Under the pieces are notes generated by a model. It was not told the DNA's origin. It made no database searches and worked only from the letters and a program-made list of their open reading frames with translations. From contig JAHBYW010000007.1 of assembly GCA_019635755.1 (NCBI GenBank), positions 186,001 to 250,000 of the forward strand: DNA of 64,000 bases, written 5' to 3'. The stretch is from Rhizobiaceae bacterium. Lineage in GTDB: Bacteria > Pseudomonadota > Alphaproteobacteria > Rhizobiales > Rhizobiaceae. Numbering within the stretch: the stretch's first letter is position 1; each line of letters begins with the position of its first letter. The position numbers and the translations under genes were made by a program. Below, in pieces: positions 41,612-51,291 of this stretch.

Positions 41612-43444
41612 TTGGCGAAATCTCCGGCCGCGAACGGCAAGGCCTACTCCTACACCGATCACAAGTTCGACGTGGTGGTCGTCGGCGCGGGCGGCGCGGG
41701 TCTGCGCGCCACACTCGGCATGGCAGAGCAGGGCCTGAAGACGGCCTGCATCACCAAGGTCTTCCCGACGCGCTCGCATACGGTGGCCGCGCAGGGCGGC
41801 ATCGCCGCGTCGCTGCAGAACATGGGGCCGGACCACTGGCAGTGGCACCTCTACGATACGGTGAAGGGCTCCGACTGGCTGGGTGACGTCGACGCGATGG
41901 AATATCTGGCGCGCGAGGCGCCGGCCGCCGTCTACGAACTCGAACACTACGGCGTGCCGTTCTCGCGCACCGAGGAAGGCAAGATCTACCAGCGGCCGTT
42001 CGGCGGCCACATGACCGAGTTCGGCGACGGCCCGCCGGTGCAGCGGACCTGCGCTGCCGCCGACCGTACCGGCCACGCGATCCTGCACGCGCTCTACGGC
42101 CAGTCGCTGAAGCACTCGGCGCAGTTCTTCGTCGAGTATTTCGCGCTCGACCTGATCATGGAGCCGGACGGACGGTGCACCGGCGTGGTCGCCTGGAACC
42201 TCGACGACGGCACGATTCATCGCTTCTCGGCGAAGATGGTGGTGCTAGCGACTGGCGGCTACGGCCGCGCCTATTTCACCGCGACGTCCGCGCACACCTG
42301 CACCGGCGACGGCGGCGGCATGGTGGCGCGCGCCGGCCTGCCGCTCCAGGACATGGAGTTCGTGCAGTTTCATCCGACCGGCATCTACGGCGCGGGCTGC
42401 CTGATCACCGAGGGCGCGCGCGGCGAGGGTGGCTATCTGGTGAACTCGGAGGGCGAGCGCTTCATGGAGCGCTACGCGCCGTCGGCGAAAGACCTCGCGT
42501 CGCGCGACGTGGTGTCCCGCTGCATGACGATCGAGATCCGCGAAGGGCGCGGGGTCGGCAAGACGAAGGATCACATCTTCCTCCACCTCGACCATCTCGA
42601 TCCGGCGGTGCTGCACGAGCGGCTGCCGGGCATCTCCGAGAGCGCCAAGATCTTCGCCGGCGTCGACGTGACGCGCGAGCCGATCCCGGTACTCCCGACC
42701 GTCCACTACAACATGGGCGGCATCCCGACCAATTTCTGGGGTGAAGCGCTGAACCCGAGCGAGGGTGCGCCCGACCAGACGACGCCCGGACTGATGGCGG
42801 TCGGCGAGGCCGGCTGTGCCTCGGTGCATGGCGCCAACCGTCTCGGCTCCAACTCGCTGATCGACCTCGTCGTGTTCGGCCGCGCCGCGGCCATCCGTGC
42901 CGGTCAGGTCGTCGACCGCAAGGCGGCGATCCCGGCGCCGAACGAGGCGTCGGTGCAGAGGATCATGGACCGCTTCGACCGCATCCGCCACGCGGACGGT
43001 TCGACGCCGACGGCCGTGCTGCGCGACAAGATGCAGCGCGCCATGCAGGAGGACGCCGCCGTGTTCCGCACGGAGGAGTCGCTGCAGCAGGGCTGCCGGC
43101 GCATCTCGGAGGTCTGGAGCGAGCTGAAGGACCTCAAGGTCTACGACCGCTCGATGATCTGGAACTCGGATCTGGTCGAGACGCTGGAGCTGGAGAACCT
43201 GATGGCGAACGCCATCACCACGGTCTACTCGGCCGAGGCACGGCAGGAGAGCCGCGGCGCGCATGCCCGCGAGGACTTCTCCGCGCGCGACGACGTGAAC
43301 TGGCGCAAGCACACGCTTGCCCGGCTGTCGCCCGACGGCAAGGTGTCGCTCTCCTACCGGCCGGTGCACACCGAGACGATGCTGCCCGTCGAGCAGGGCG
43401 GCATCGAACCGAAGCGGATCGCGCCCAAGGCACGGGTGTATTGA
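41612..43444 (+). CDS. sdhA: Succinate dehydrogenase flavoprotein subunit
   Basis: Catalytic subunit, 610 residues from TTG 41612, oxidising succinate with covalent FAD. The FAD site is [20 protein letters not shown]; the flavinylated His is in [13 protein letters not shown]. The substrate-binding region includes [20 protein letters not shown] and [19 protein letters not shown] chose the TTG one base after the sdhD stop because GGGGG lies 6 bases upstream; no ATG is available before the FAD motif. Confidence 0.96.
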   Translation: MAKSPAANGKAYSYTDHKFDVVVVGAGGAGLRATLGMAEQGLKTACITKVFPTRSHTVAAQGGIAASLQNMGPDHWQWHLYDTVKGSDWLGDVDAMEYLAREAPAAVYELEHYGVPFSRTEEGKIYQRPFGGHMTEFGDGPPVQRTCAAADRTGHAILHALYGQSLKHSAQFFVEYFALDLIMEPDGRCTGVVAWNLDDGTIHRFSAKMVVLATGGYGRAYFTATSAHTCTGDGGGMVARAGLPLQDMEFVQFHPTGIYGAGCLITEGARGEGGYLVNSEGERFMERYAPSAKDLASRDVVSRCMTIEIREGRGVGKTKDHIFLHLDHLDPAVLHERLPGISESAKIFAGVDVTREPIPVLPTVHYNMGGIPTNFWGEALNPSEGAPDQTTPGLMAVGEAGCASVHGANRLGSNSLIDLVVFGRAAAIRAGQVVDRKAAIPAPNEASVQRIMDRFDRIRHADGSTPTAVLRDKMQRAMQEDAAVFRTEESLQQGCRRISEVWSELKDLKVYDRSMIWNSDLVETLELENLMANAITTVYSAEARQESRGAHAREDFSARDDVNWRKHTLARLSPDGKVSLSYRPVHTETMLPVEQGGIEPKRIAPKARVY

Positions 43445-43445
43445 G

Positions 43446-43889
43446 ATGGCCTTGGCGGTCGCCACAGCGGGTTACTCCGGCAAGCCGCTTGCGGCGAAGC
43501 TTGGATTCAAGGAGGGCATGGTCGCGGCCTTTGTCGCGCTTCCGCCGTCGCTCGATTCCCTTCCCGATTCCGTGTCGTTCGGCCGTGCCGACCGGCTGCA
43601 CGAGTGGCGTGATCTCGCCGGCATACGCGGGCCCTACGACGCCATCCATGCCTTCACCAGGGGATCCAGGGAAATCGAAGCGCACCTGCCCGACGCTCAG
43701 TCGGCGATCGTCCGCGCCGGCATGATCTGGGTCTCGTGGCCGAAGAAGGCGTCGAAGGTTGCCACCGACGTGACCGAGGATGCCGTTCGCCGCGAGGCGC
43801 TGAAGCTCGATCTGGTCGACGTGAAGGTCGCGGCGATCGATGAAACATGGTCCGGGCTCAAGCTCGTGATCCGAAAGGACCGCCGCTAG
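43446..43889 (+). CDS. DUF3052 family protein
   Basis: A 147-residue soluble protein matching DUF3052: AGYSGKPLAAKLGFKEGMVA, then FVALPPSLDSLP and AGMIWVSWPKKASKVATDVT with a final LKLVIRKDRR. The function is unknown; many members are annotated only as DUF3052. It lies between sdhA (1 bp) and sdhB (0 bp), so it is translated as part of the complex II operon. A role in complex II assembly is possible, but nothing in the sequence proves it. Confidence 0.85.
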   Translation: MALAVATAGYSGKPLAAKLGFKEGMVAAFVALPPSLDSLPDSVSFGRADRLHEWRDLAGIRGPYDAIHAFTRGSREIEAHLPDAQSAIVRAGMIWVSWPKKASKVATDVTEDAVRREALKLDLVDVKVAAIDETWSGLKLVIRKDRR

Positions 43890-44669
43890 ATGGTCGAACT
43901 CACCCTCCCCCAGAACTCCAAGATCCGGCCCGGGAAGACCTGGCCGAAGCCAGACGGCGTGACCAACCTGCGCGAATATCGCATCTACCGCTGGTCGCCG
44001 GACGACGGCGAGAACCCGCGCGTGGACACCTATTTCGTCGACATGGACGATTGCGGCCCAATGGTGCTGGACGCGCTGCTGTGGATCAAGAACAGGATCG
44101 ACCCGACGCTGACGCTCCGCCGCTCCTGCCGCGAGGGCATCTGCGGCTCCTGCGCGATGAACATCGACGGGGCCAATACGCTGGCCTGCACCAGGGGCAT
44201 GGACGACATTTCCGGCGCGGTGAAGGTCTATCCGCTGCCGCACATGCCGGTGGTGAAGGACCTCGTCCCCGACCTCACCGTGCCCTATGCACAGCTCACC
44301 TCGATCGAGCCGTATCTGAAGACCGTGTCGCCCGAGCCGGCGAAGGAATGGCTGCAGAGCCATGAGGACCGGCAGAAGCTCGACGGCCTCTACGAGTGCA
44401 TCCTGTGCTTCTGCTGCCAGACGTCCTGCCCGAGCTACTGGTGGAACGGCGAGAAATATCTCGGTCCGGCCGTGCTGCTGCAGGCCTATCGCTGGCTGAT
44501 CGACAGCCGCGACGAGGCGACGGGCGAGCGGCTGGACAATCTGGAAGACCCGTTCCGTCTCTATCGCTGCCACACGATCATGAACTGCACGCAGGCCTGC
44601 CCGAAGGGTCTCAACCCGGCAAAGGCCATCGCCGAGATCAAGAAGATGATGGTGGAGCGCCGGGTGTAG
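43890..44669 (+). CDS. sdhB: Succinate dehydrogenase iron-sulfur subunit
   Basis: Electron-transfer subunit of complex II, 259 residues. The [2Fe-2S] site is [13 protein letters not shown] with a further Cys in NTLACTRG. The [4Fe-4S] site is [16 protein letters not shown], and the [3Fe-4S] region is [23 protein letters not shown] 43890 directly follows the DUF3052 stop. Last sdh gene; ccmB begins 142 bp later on the same strand. Confidence 0.97.
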   Translation: MVELTLPQNSKIRPGKTWPKPDGVTNLREYRIYRWSPDDGENPRVDTYFVDMDDCGPMVLDALLWIKNRIDPTLTLRRSCREGICGSCAMNIDGANTLACTRGMDDISGAVKVYPLPHMPVVKDLVPDLTVPYAQLTSIEPYLKTVSPEPAKEWLQSHEDRQKLDGLYECILCFCCQTSCPSYWWNGEKYLGPAVLLQAYRWLIDSRDEATGERLDNLEDPFRLYRCHTIMNCTQACPKGLNPAKAIAEIKKMMVERRV

Positions 44670-44811
44670 CGCGCGCTCGTCGCGCTTGCGGGAGCGTTTC
44701 GCATGTGCATGACAGTGATCCACTCGGTACTGCCGTCGAGGAGGTCGCAGCCGTGAACGAGGCGGGTCCGATAGGCCGCGCGGAGGCGCGCGATCGCTTC
44801 CCTGGAAGCCG

Positions 44812-45480
44812 GTGGTGCTAGCGCTCCTCCGCCGCGAGCTCAGCCTTGCCGTGCGCGCCGGCGGCGGCGCGCCGGCGGGCGTGCTGTTCTTCCTCGCTGT
44901 CGTCGCCACGGTTCCGCTGGCCGTCGGTCCCGACCCGGCGACGCTGTCGCGCATCGGCCCGGCGGTGCTTTGGATCGGGGCGCTGCTCGCCTCGCTGCTG
45001 GGCCTCGATCGGCTCTTCCAGGCCGATCGCGAGGACGGCGCGCTCGACCTGCTGATCATCGCCTCCGACCGCCATTTCCTGCCGCTGACCGTGTTCGTGA
45101 AGGCGCTGGCGCACTGGATCGCCGGCGTGCTGCCGCTGGTCGTCGCAGCGCCGGTGTTCGGGCTGCTGCTCGGCATGGACGCGCTATCGATCGGCGCCAC
45201 GCTGCTGACGCTGCTTGCCGGAACGCCGGCCATCGCCTTCGTCGGCTCGGCCGGCGCGGCGGCGGCCGTCGCCCTGCCCCGCGGCGGCCTGCTGGTCTCG
45301 GTGTTGGTCCTGCCGATCGTGCTGCCGGTGCTGATCTTCGGCGTCTCCGCCAGCTACGCGGCGATCGCCGAGCCCGACCCGTTCCTGCCGCCCTTCCTGA
45401 TCCTGTGCGCGCTCACGCTGTTTCTCGCTGTGGTCGGCCCGGTCGCGGCTGCGGTTGCCGTCCGCTGGTCGGGTGACTGA
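44812..45480 (+). CDS. ccmB: Haem exporter membrane protein CcmB
   Basis: Membrane subunit of the CcmAB transporter for cytochrome c maturation, 222 residues and six helices. ALLRRELSLAVRAGGGAPAG and LDRLFQADREDGALDLLII are the family landmarks. GTG 44812 has GGAAG upstream; GTG 44815 is equally possible. Its partner ccmA is at 597-1199 on the opposite strand, and ccmC is 2.3 kb downstream rather than adjacent. The gene is complete. Confidence 0.94.
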   Translation: MVLALLRRELSLAVRAGGGAPAGVLFFLAVVATVPLAVGPDPATLSRIGPAVLWIGALLASLLGLDRLFQADREDGALDLLIIASDRHFLPLTVFVKALAHWIAGVLPLVVAAPVFGLLLGMDALSIGATLLTLLAGTPAIAFVGSAGAAAAVALPRGGLLVSVLVLPIVLPVLIFGVSASYAAIAEPDPFLPPFLILCALTLFLAVVGPVAAAVAVRWSGD

Positions 45481-45566
45481 AACGGTGACGGTCCGTCGCC
45501 GCCCCGAACTGCAGCCCAACCGGCGCGGCCATTGATTTTCTCAGCCGGAAACGTCACCTGACCCCC

Positions 45567-46586
45567 ATGAAAAAGATCGGGTTCCTCTCCTTCGGCCACT
45601 GGTCGCCTTCGCCGCAGTCCGGCACGCGTTCGGGCGCGGATGCGCTTCTGCAATCGATCGATCTCGCGGTCGCTGCCGAGGAACTGGGCGCCGACGGCGC
45701 CTATTTCCGCGTCCATCACTTTGCCCGACAGCTCGGCTCGCCGTTTCCGCTTCTCGCGGCAGCAGGCGCGAAGACCAAGCGCATCGAACTCGGCACCGCC
45801 GTCATCGACATGCGCTACGAGAACCCGCTCTACATGGCCGAGGACGCCGGTTCAGCGGACCTGATCGCCGGCAGCCGGCTGCAGCTCGGCATCTCCCGCG
45901 GCTCGCCCGAGCAGGTCATCGATGGATGGCGCTACTTCGGCTACGTGCCCGAGGAGGGCAAGACCGACGCCGACATGGCGCGCCAGCACGCCGAAGTGTT
46001 CCTCGACGTGATCCAGGGCAAGGGCTTCGCCCAGCCGAATCCACGCCCGATGTTCCCCAACCCGCCCGGCCTCCTGAGGCTGGAACCGTTCTCCGAAGGG
46101 CTGCGCGACCGGATCTGGTGGGGCGCGGCGACCGACGCGACCGCCATCTGGGCGGCGAAGCTCGGCATGAACCTGCAAAGCTCGACGCTGAAGTTCGACG
46201 AATCGGGCGAGCCGTTCCATGTCCAGCAGGCCAAGCAGATCCGCGCCTTCCGCGCCGCCTGGAAGGAAGCCGGCCACAAACGCGAACCACGCGTGTCCGT
46301 CAGCCGTTCGATCTTCGCGCTGGTGAACGATATGGACCGCGCCTATTTCGGCAGCAGCGAGAGCCAGGATCATTTCGGCTATATCGAGCCGCAGAAGATA
46401 GCGGTGTTCGGCCGCTCCTACGCCGCGGAACCGGGCGTGCTGGTGAAGCAGTTGAAGGAGGACGAGGCGATCGCCGAGGCCGACACGCTGCTACTGACCG
46501 TGCCCAACCAACTCGGCGTCGCCTATAACACGCACGTGATCGAAAGCATCCTCAAGCACGTCGCGCCGGGACTCGGCTGGCGGTAG
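45567..46586 (+). CDS. LLM-class flavin-dependent oxidoreductase
   Basis: A 339-residue bacterial-luciferase-like TIM-barrel protein. MKKIGFLSFGHWSPSPQSGT begins it; ELGADGAYFRVHHFARQLGS and RLQLGISRGSPEQVIDGWRY are conserved LLM segments. It would use FMNH2 (or F420) to oxidise an unknown substrate. ATG 45567. It sits between ccmB and ccmC, bracketed together with rhuM by short direct repeats, so it looks like an insertion. It is convergent with rhuM. Confidence 0.88.
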   Translation: MKKIGFLSFGHWSPSPQSGTRSGADALLQSIDLAVAAEELGADGAYFRVHHFARQLGSPFPLLAAAGAKTKRIELGTAVIDMRYENPLYMAEDAGSADLIAGSRLQLGISRGSPEQVIDGWRYFGYVPEEGKTDADMARQHAEVFLDVIQGKGFAQPNPRPMFPNPPGLLRLEPFSEGLRDRIWWGAATDATAIWAAKLGMNLQSSTLKFDESGEPFHVQQAKQIRAFRAAWKEAGHKREPRVSVSRSIFALVNDMDRAYFGSSESQDHFGYIEPQKIAVFGRSYAAEPGVLVKQLKEDEAIAEADTLLLTVPNQLGVAYNTHVIESILKHVAPGLGWR

Positions 46587-46592
46587 CTGCTC

Positions 46593-47624
46593 CTATTTGC
46601 GCGGTGTCTTCGGAAGCGTCTTTGCTTCCTTTGCGAGGGCGGAGATGTTGGTGTCGGCGTCCTTCTCCCGCGCCAGCTTGCGCTGCTTGTCGAATGCGTC
46701 ATAGGCGGTCTCCGCAACGCGCCGTGCATCCTCCGTACGGACGGAGCCACCTGATGTCAGAACCGTCCGCCCCAGTTGCTGGAGCTGTCGGTCGAGCAGG
46801 GTTTGCGCGTCCTGCATCATGACCAGCCGGCCGAGATCGAGCTGGTCCTCGAAAATGTCGAGCAGGATCGTCGTCAGCCGGTTGAGTTCCTTGATCTCGC
46901 TGTCTGCGAGGTAGTTCTTCGACACTGTGACATCCGTCTTGCGGATGTTGTCGTTCGGCCAGCTCTGCAAGCCCATGTTGTCGGAGCGAGCGTTTGCCCG
47001 GCCCGCGATGATTTCGGCTGGCGTGTGCGACGTGACGGCATAGACGAGCTTAGCTTGCGTCCGCTGGTAGAACTCGCGCGCGCCGGCGGAGCCGCCGTCA
47101 TAGTCCTGGCACATCGAGCAGATCCGGCGCAGTTCCCGGTACACATTCGCTTCGTCGGAGCGGATGTCGCGGATGATCTCGCGGAGTTCGGCGACGCGAT
47201 CAGAATTCTCCGGCTGCTTGAGGCGCGGGGCGTCGACAACGAACCCCTTCTTGGCGAACTGCACAAGAATGCCGGTTGCCCAGCGGCGGAAAACGGTCGC
47301 TTGGGCGGACGACACCCGGTAACCGACGGAAATCACGACATCCAGATTGTAAAGGATGGCCGGGCGGCCGGTAGTTGTTTGCAATTTTTGCAAAGAAGTC
47401 GCTTCGTCGAGTTCGCCGTCACTGAACACTGCGGCAATGTGCCGGGAGATGGTCGACACATCGCGCCCAAAAAGCTCCCCGATCTGCGCCTGCGTCATCC
47501 ACAGCGTTTCACCCTCGAAACGGATGTCGAGCCTCAGTCCCTTATCGGTACCGAAGACGAGGAACCGATCGCCAGTGTCGACGTCTTCCTGGAGGTGGAC
47601 TGGTCCCTCGTTGTCGTCCGGCAT
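46593..47624 (-). CDS. RhuM family protein
   Basis: A 343-residue protein of the virulence RhuM family. The N-terminal half has the diagnostic FEGETLWMTQAQIGELFGRD (helix-turn-helix-like), ISRHIAAVFSDGELDE and YNLDVVISVGYRVSSAQA. The C-terminal half is helical with YFLADSEI-like NYLADSEIKELNRLTTILLD. The family takes its name from a Salmonella gene of uncertain role and is often found in accessory or defence-rich regions. It is less GC-rich than the neighbours. ATG 47624. Inserted in the ccm cluster, antisense to it. Confidence 0.9.
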   Translation of the reverse strand: MPDDNEGPVHLQEDVDTGDRFLVFGTDKGLRLDIRFEGETLWMTQAQIGELFGRDVSTISRHIAAVFSDGELDEATSLQKLQTTTGRPAILYNLDVVISVGYRVSSAQATVFRRWATGILVQFAKKGFVVDAPRLKQPENSDRVAELREIIRDIRSDEANVYRELRRICSMCQDYDGGSAGAREFYQRTQAKLVYAVTSHTPAEIIAGRANARSDNMGLQSWPNDNIRKTDVTVSKNYLADSEIKELNRLTTILLDIFEDQLDLGRLVMMQDAQTLLDRQLQQLGRTVLTSGGSVRTEDARRVAETAYDAFDKQRKLAREKDADTNISALAKEAKTLPKTPRK

Positions 47625-47793
47625 CTTCGAGCTTCCCGGCTTCTAGTGAGAACAATATAGCAACTTCCCGGCGGCGCCGGGAGTGGCCAGCGTTATGCCT
47701 GTTGGTGTCGGAATCGCAGCCGCGACCATTCTGCTCACGCTCCTTTGATCGCCGTCAATTGCGCGCCAAACCGGCGCGGTCTATCTCTGCGCG

Positions 47794-48576
47794 ATGAGCG
47801 ACACGACCGCCGCGATCGGCTTCTGGAACGGGCTGGCAAACCCGACGCGTTTCGTTGCGCTGGCCGGCCGGCTCGTGCTGCCCCTGGCCATCCTCGCCGC
47901 GATCCTGCTGGCCGTAGGCTTGTGGATGTCGTTCACCGCGCCGGAGGACTACCAGCAGGGCATCACCGTGCGGATCATGTACATCCACGTGCCGTTCGCG
48001 TGGCTCGCCATGTTCTGCTACGGCGTCATGGCGATCGCGGCGCTCGGCACCTTGGTCTGGCGCCATCCGCTGGCCGACGTGGCGCTTAAGGCGGCGGCGC
48101 CCGTCGGTGCCACGTTCACCGCGCTGGCGCTCGCCACCGGTTCGATCTGGGGCAAGCCGATGTGGGGCACCTGGTGGGTGTGGGACGCGCGACTGACCTC
48201 GGTCTTCATCCTCCTCCTCATCTATCTCGGCATCATCGCGCTGACCCGTGCGCTCGACGACCCGTCACGCTCGGCCCGCGCCGCGGCGGTGGTCACGCTG
48301 GTCGGCGCCATCAACCTGCCGATCATCAAGTTCTCGGTCGACTGGTGGAACACGCTGCACCAGCCGGCGTCGGTGTTCCGGCTGGACGGTCCGACCATCC
48401 ACGAAAGCCTGCTCTGGCCGCTGGGCATCATGGCGCTGGGCTTCACCATCCTCTTCCTCGCCATGCACCTGGCGGCGATGCGCACGGAGATCTTCCGCCG
48501 CCGCGTCGCTGCGATGCGCCGTGTCGAGGCACGCCGCGCCGAGGGGCGCCCGGCGACAGGAAACCGCCCTGCATGA
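47794..48576 (+). CDS. ccmC: Haem exporter protein CcmC
   Basis: Membrane protein of 260 residues that loads haem onto CcmE. Six helices are present. The tryptophan-rich haem-handling motif is GTWWVWDARLTS; the conserved histidines are in YIHVPFAWLA and NTLHQPASV. ATG 47794. The stop overlaps the ccmD start (ATGA). The upstream neighbour is rhuM, divergent, instead of ccmB. Confidence 0.96.
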   Translation: MSDTTAAIGFWNGLANPTRFVALAGRLVLPLAILAAILLAVGLWMSFTAPEDYQQGITVRIMYIHVPFAWLAMFCYGVMAIAALGTLVWRHPLADVALKAAAPVGATFTALALATGSIWGKPMWGTWWVWDARLTSVFILLLIYLGIIALTRALDDPSRSARAAAVVTLVGAINLPIIKFSVDWWNTLHQPASVFRLDGPTIHESLLWPLGIMALGFTILFLAMHLAAMRTEIFRRRVAAMRRVEARRAEGRPATGNRPA

Positions 48577-48743
48577 GCACGCACGCGCTCTACGTGGCGG
48601 CCGCTTACGGCGTTACGGTCTTGGCGCTGAGCGCGCTGGTCGGCTGGCTGGCGATCGATCTCAGGCTGCGCCGGCGCGAACTCGCCGAGCTGGAGGCCAG
48701 CGGCGTGCGGCGGCGATCGGACCGCGACGGACCGGTCGCGTGA
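48573..48743 (+). CDS. ccmD: Haem exporter protein CcmD
   Basis: A 56-residue single-helix membrane protein, MSTHALYVAAAYGVTVLALS and on, with a basic cytoplasmic tail (RLRRRELAELEASG). It helps release haem-CcmE from CcmABC. Size, the Tyr/Ala-rich start and the position between ccmC and ccmG identify it. It overlaps ccmC by 4 bp and ccmG by 4 bp. Confidence 0.92.
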   Translation: MSTHALYVAAAYGVTVLALSALVGWLAIDLRLRRRELAELEASGVRRRSDRDGPVA

Positions 48744-49315
48744 GCGCCGACGCCAACGCGCCGCGTCGGCGGTCGAAGATCGTCTTCCTGCCGATCCTTC
48801 TGTTCGCCCTGCTGGCGGCGCTTTTCCTGGCGCAGCTCCTGTCCGGCCGCGATGCGTCGGAGGTGCCGTCCGTCCTGATCGGACAGCCTGCGCCGGCGAC
48901 CGCCCTGCCACCGCTTGCCGGAGCGGACCTGCCCGGCCTCAACTCGTCGGCCTTTGCGGGCAAGGTGACGCTGGTGAATGTGTGGGCATCCTGGTGCGCG
49001 CCGTGCCGCGAAGAGCATCCGGTGCTGGTCGAGCTGGCGAAGGACACGCGCTTTACGCTGGCCGGCCTCAACTACAAGGACAAGCCGGCCAACGCGTCGA
49101 AATTCCTGGTCGACCTCGGCAATCCCTACGCCGCGATCGGCGTCGACGAGGCCGGCAAGGCGGGACTGGATTGGGGCGTCTACGGCGTGCCTGAGACCTT
49201 CGTTGTCGGGCGCGATGGCACCATCCTCTACAAGCATATCGGCCCGCTGACGCCGGCCTCGCTCGCCTCTGCCCTCATGCCCCACGTGGAAAAGGCTCTG
49301 GCGACCACGAACTAG
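48740..49315 (+). CDS. ccmG: Thiol:disulfide interchange protein CcmG/DsbE
   Basis: Membrane-anchored periplasmic thioredoxin, 191 residues, that reduces apocytochrome c before haem attachment. One N-terminal anchor helix (about 13-33). The active site is WASWCAPCREEHP with Cys86 and Cys89; GVPETFVVGRDG contains the cis-Pro loop. GTG 48740 overlaps the ccmD stop. Confidence 0.95.
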   Translation: MSADANAPRRRSKIVFLPILLFALLAALFLAQLLSGRDASEVPSVLIGQPAPATALPPLAGADLPGLNSSAFAGKVTLVNVWASWCAPCREEHPVLVELAKDTRFTLAGLNYKDKPANASKFLVDLGNPYAAIGVDEAGKAGLDWGVYGVPETFVVGRDGTILYKHIGPLTPASLASALMPHVEKALATTN

Positions 49316-49334
49316 CGTCCGCTATTCATCGTCG

Positions 49335-50387
49335 ATGACCGAGGACATCCGCGCCCATTTCCGCAGCCAGGCCGATGCGTGCGAGCGGCTGGGTTCGCCG
49401 TTCACGGCCCTGCTCGCCCGCATCGCGGCCGACGTGCTCGACGTCTACACCCAGGTCGGCGGCACCGTTCTCAACTGGCCCGGGCAGGCGCGCGACGATG
49501 CGGTGGCGCTGCGTTTTCTGGGCGCGCTGCATGCGCTCGTCCTCGCGGGCGCCGATCGTGAGCTGGCGGCGCTCTATCCGCCGCACGCGGCCGATCCCGA
49601 AGGCCTCCGCCACCTCATGCCCGCGGTGCTGGAGCGCCATGCCGACCGCATCATCCGCTCGCTGGCAAGTCCGCCGCAGACCAACGAGGTCGCCCGCGCC
49701 GCAATGCTGCTCCCCGGCCTGCTTGCCGTCGCGCGCCGGACGGACCTGCCGCTCGCCCTGTTTGAGATCGGCGCCAGCGCCGGTCTCAACCTGAACCTCG
49801 ACCGCTTCCACCATGCCTATGGCAATGCCGCCTGGGGCGATTCCGGCGCCGCCGTGCGCCTGGCGCCGGAGGTGCGGGCGGCTCCGCCGCTCGACGGACG
49901 GCTGGAGATCGCGGCGCGACGAGGCTGCGACATCAGCCCGGTCGACCTCGCCGACCCCGAGGCACGGCTCCGGCTGCGCTCCTATGTCTGGCCGGATCAG
50001 GCGCTGCGCCGGCAGCGCATCGACGCGGCCATCGAACTGGCGCTGAATCGTCCTGTGGTCGTGGAGAAGGCCGAAGCGCTCGACTTCATCCGCCGTCACG
50101 CCGCGCAACCGATTCCCGGCGTCGCACGCACGCTGGTGCACTCGATCATGTGGCAGTACATGCCGCAGTCCACACGCCATGCGATCGAGGCGGAGATGGC
50201 GGCGATCGGCAAAGGTGCATCGGAGCAGTCGCCGCTCGCCTGGCTCCGGATGGAGCCGCTCGACACCGCGCAGCCGCACGCGCTGCTGACGCTGACGCTG
50301 TGGCCGTCGGGCGAGACGCTGGAGCTTGCGCGGTGCGACTATCACGGCCGCTGGATCGACTGGACCGGGCATCGGACTCCCGCCTGA
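49335..50387 (+). CDS. DUF2332 family protein
   Basis: A 350-residue soluble protein of the DUF2332 family. Landmarks are FRSQADACERLGSPFTALLA at the start, SPPQTNEVARAAMLLPGLLA, and LPLALFEIGASAGLNLNLDR, which resembles a methyltransferase glycine loop. The family has no assigned reaction. ATG 49335 lies 19 bp after ccmG, so it may be co-transcribed. It ends 142 bp before the DUF1223 gene. Confidence 0.85.
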   Translation: MTEDIRAHFRSQADACERLGSPFTALLARIAADVLDVYTQVGGTVLNWPGQARDDAVALRFLGALHALVLAGADRELAALYPPHAADPEGLRHLMPAVLERHADRIIRSLASPPQTNEVARAAMLLPGLLAVARRTDLPLALFEIGASAGLNLNLDRFHHAYGNAAWGDSGAAVRLAPEVRAAPPLDGRLEIAARRGCDISPVDLADPEARLRLRSYVWPDQALRRQRIDAAIELALNRPVVVEKAEALDFIRRHAAQPIPGVARTLVHSIMWQYMPQSTRHAIEAEMAAIGKGASEQSPLAWLRMEPLDTAQPHALLTLTLWPSGETLELARCDYHGRWIDWTGHRTPA

Positions 50388-50529
50388 CCGGCCGGATTCC
50401 GCCTTCGCGCATTGCGTTCGTGGCGCCGAAAGTTTCAACCGAACGTGACTTTCCGTTGAGCGTCCGTTCTGCCTATTGTCCGGGCAATCAAAACAAGGAC
50501 CTGAGGTCCGGCGAGGAAGTGGGACGGCC

Positions 50530-51291
50530 ATGGGGCGTCTTGAGGTGGTACGGCTGGTCGCGGCCGCGCTGGTGATTCCTGCATTCGCGGGTCTCGCCTC
50601 CGCGCAGGAGACCTGGCGTCCGGCCGGCGTAATCGAACTCTTTACAAGCCAGGGCTGCAGTTCCTGTCCACCGGCCGACAAGATTTTCGGCAACCTCGCG
50701 GCCAAGGGCGAGTTCGTCGCGCTCGCCTACCACGTCGACTACTGGGACTATCTCGGCTGGAACGATTCCATGGCGACGCCCGAGAACACGGCCCGCCAGC
50801 GCGACTACGCGCGCGCCTTCGGCGCCCGCTCCGTCTACACGCCGCAGGCGGTCATCAATGGGCGGACCCACGTCAACGGTGCGGACCGGAAGGCGATCAA
50901 GTCGGCCTTCATGGACATGAAGAAGGCGGACAAGACCCCGGACGTCGGGATCACCGTCAAGCGTGCCGGCGAAAGCATCCTGATCGAGACCGAGGAGGGC
51001 GAGGGCGCCGAGCAGAACGCGCATGTCCTGCTCGTCTATTTCGACCCGGCGACGCAGGTGCAGATCGACCGCGGCGAGAACGTCGGGAAGACGGTCACCT
51101 ATTGGAATGCCGTGACCTCGGTGCAGATCGCCGGCATGTGGCATGGCACCGCCACGCGCTACGAGATGCCGGCCAGCGAGATCGCCAAGAAGGGCGAGGG
51201 CGGTTGCGCAGTCCTGCTGCAGTCGATCACCGACGAGGGCCTGCCGGGTCCGATCCTTGGCGCCACGATCATCCGCAACGGCGATCGGTAG
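50530..51291 (+). CDS. DUF1223 secreted thioredoxin-like protein
   Basis: A 253-residue protein with a signal peptide (LVAAALVIPAFAGLASAQ). The N-terminal thioredoxin-like part has VIELFTSQGCSSCPPADK with Cys43 and Cys46, then FVALAYHVDYWDYLGWNDSM and SVYTPQAVINGRTHVNGAD with the cis-Pro. DUF1223 proteins are presumed periplasmic oxidoreductases without known partner. ATG 50530; a longer frame upstream would mask the signal peptide. It lies downstream of the ccm genes, which also need periplasmic thiol chemistry. Confidence 0.88.
   Translation: MGRLEVVRLVAAALVIPAFAGLASAQETWRPAGVIELFTSQGCSSCPPADKIFGNLAAKGEFVALAYHVDYWDYLGWNDSMATPENTARQRDYARAFGARSVYTPQAVINGRTHVNGADRKAIKSAFMDMKKADKTPDVGITVKRAGESILIETEEGEGAEQNAHVLLVYFDPATQVQIDRGENVGKTVTYWNAVTSVQIAGMWHGTATRYEMPASEIAKKGEGGCAVLLQSITDEGLPGPILGATIIRNGDR

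Noticed and set aside
43215-45233. A 672-codon frame antisense to sdhA, DUF3052, sdhB and ccmB
   Set aside because: All four sense genes are supported by family motifs; the antisense product has none.
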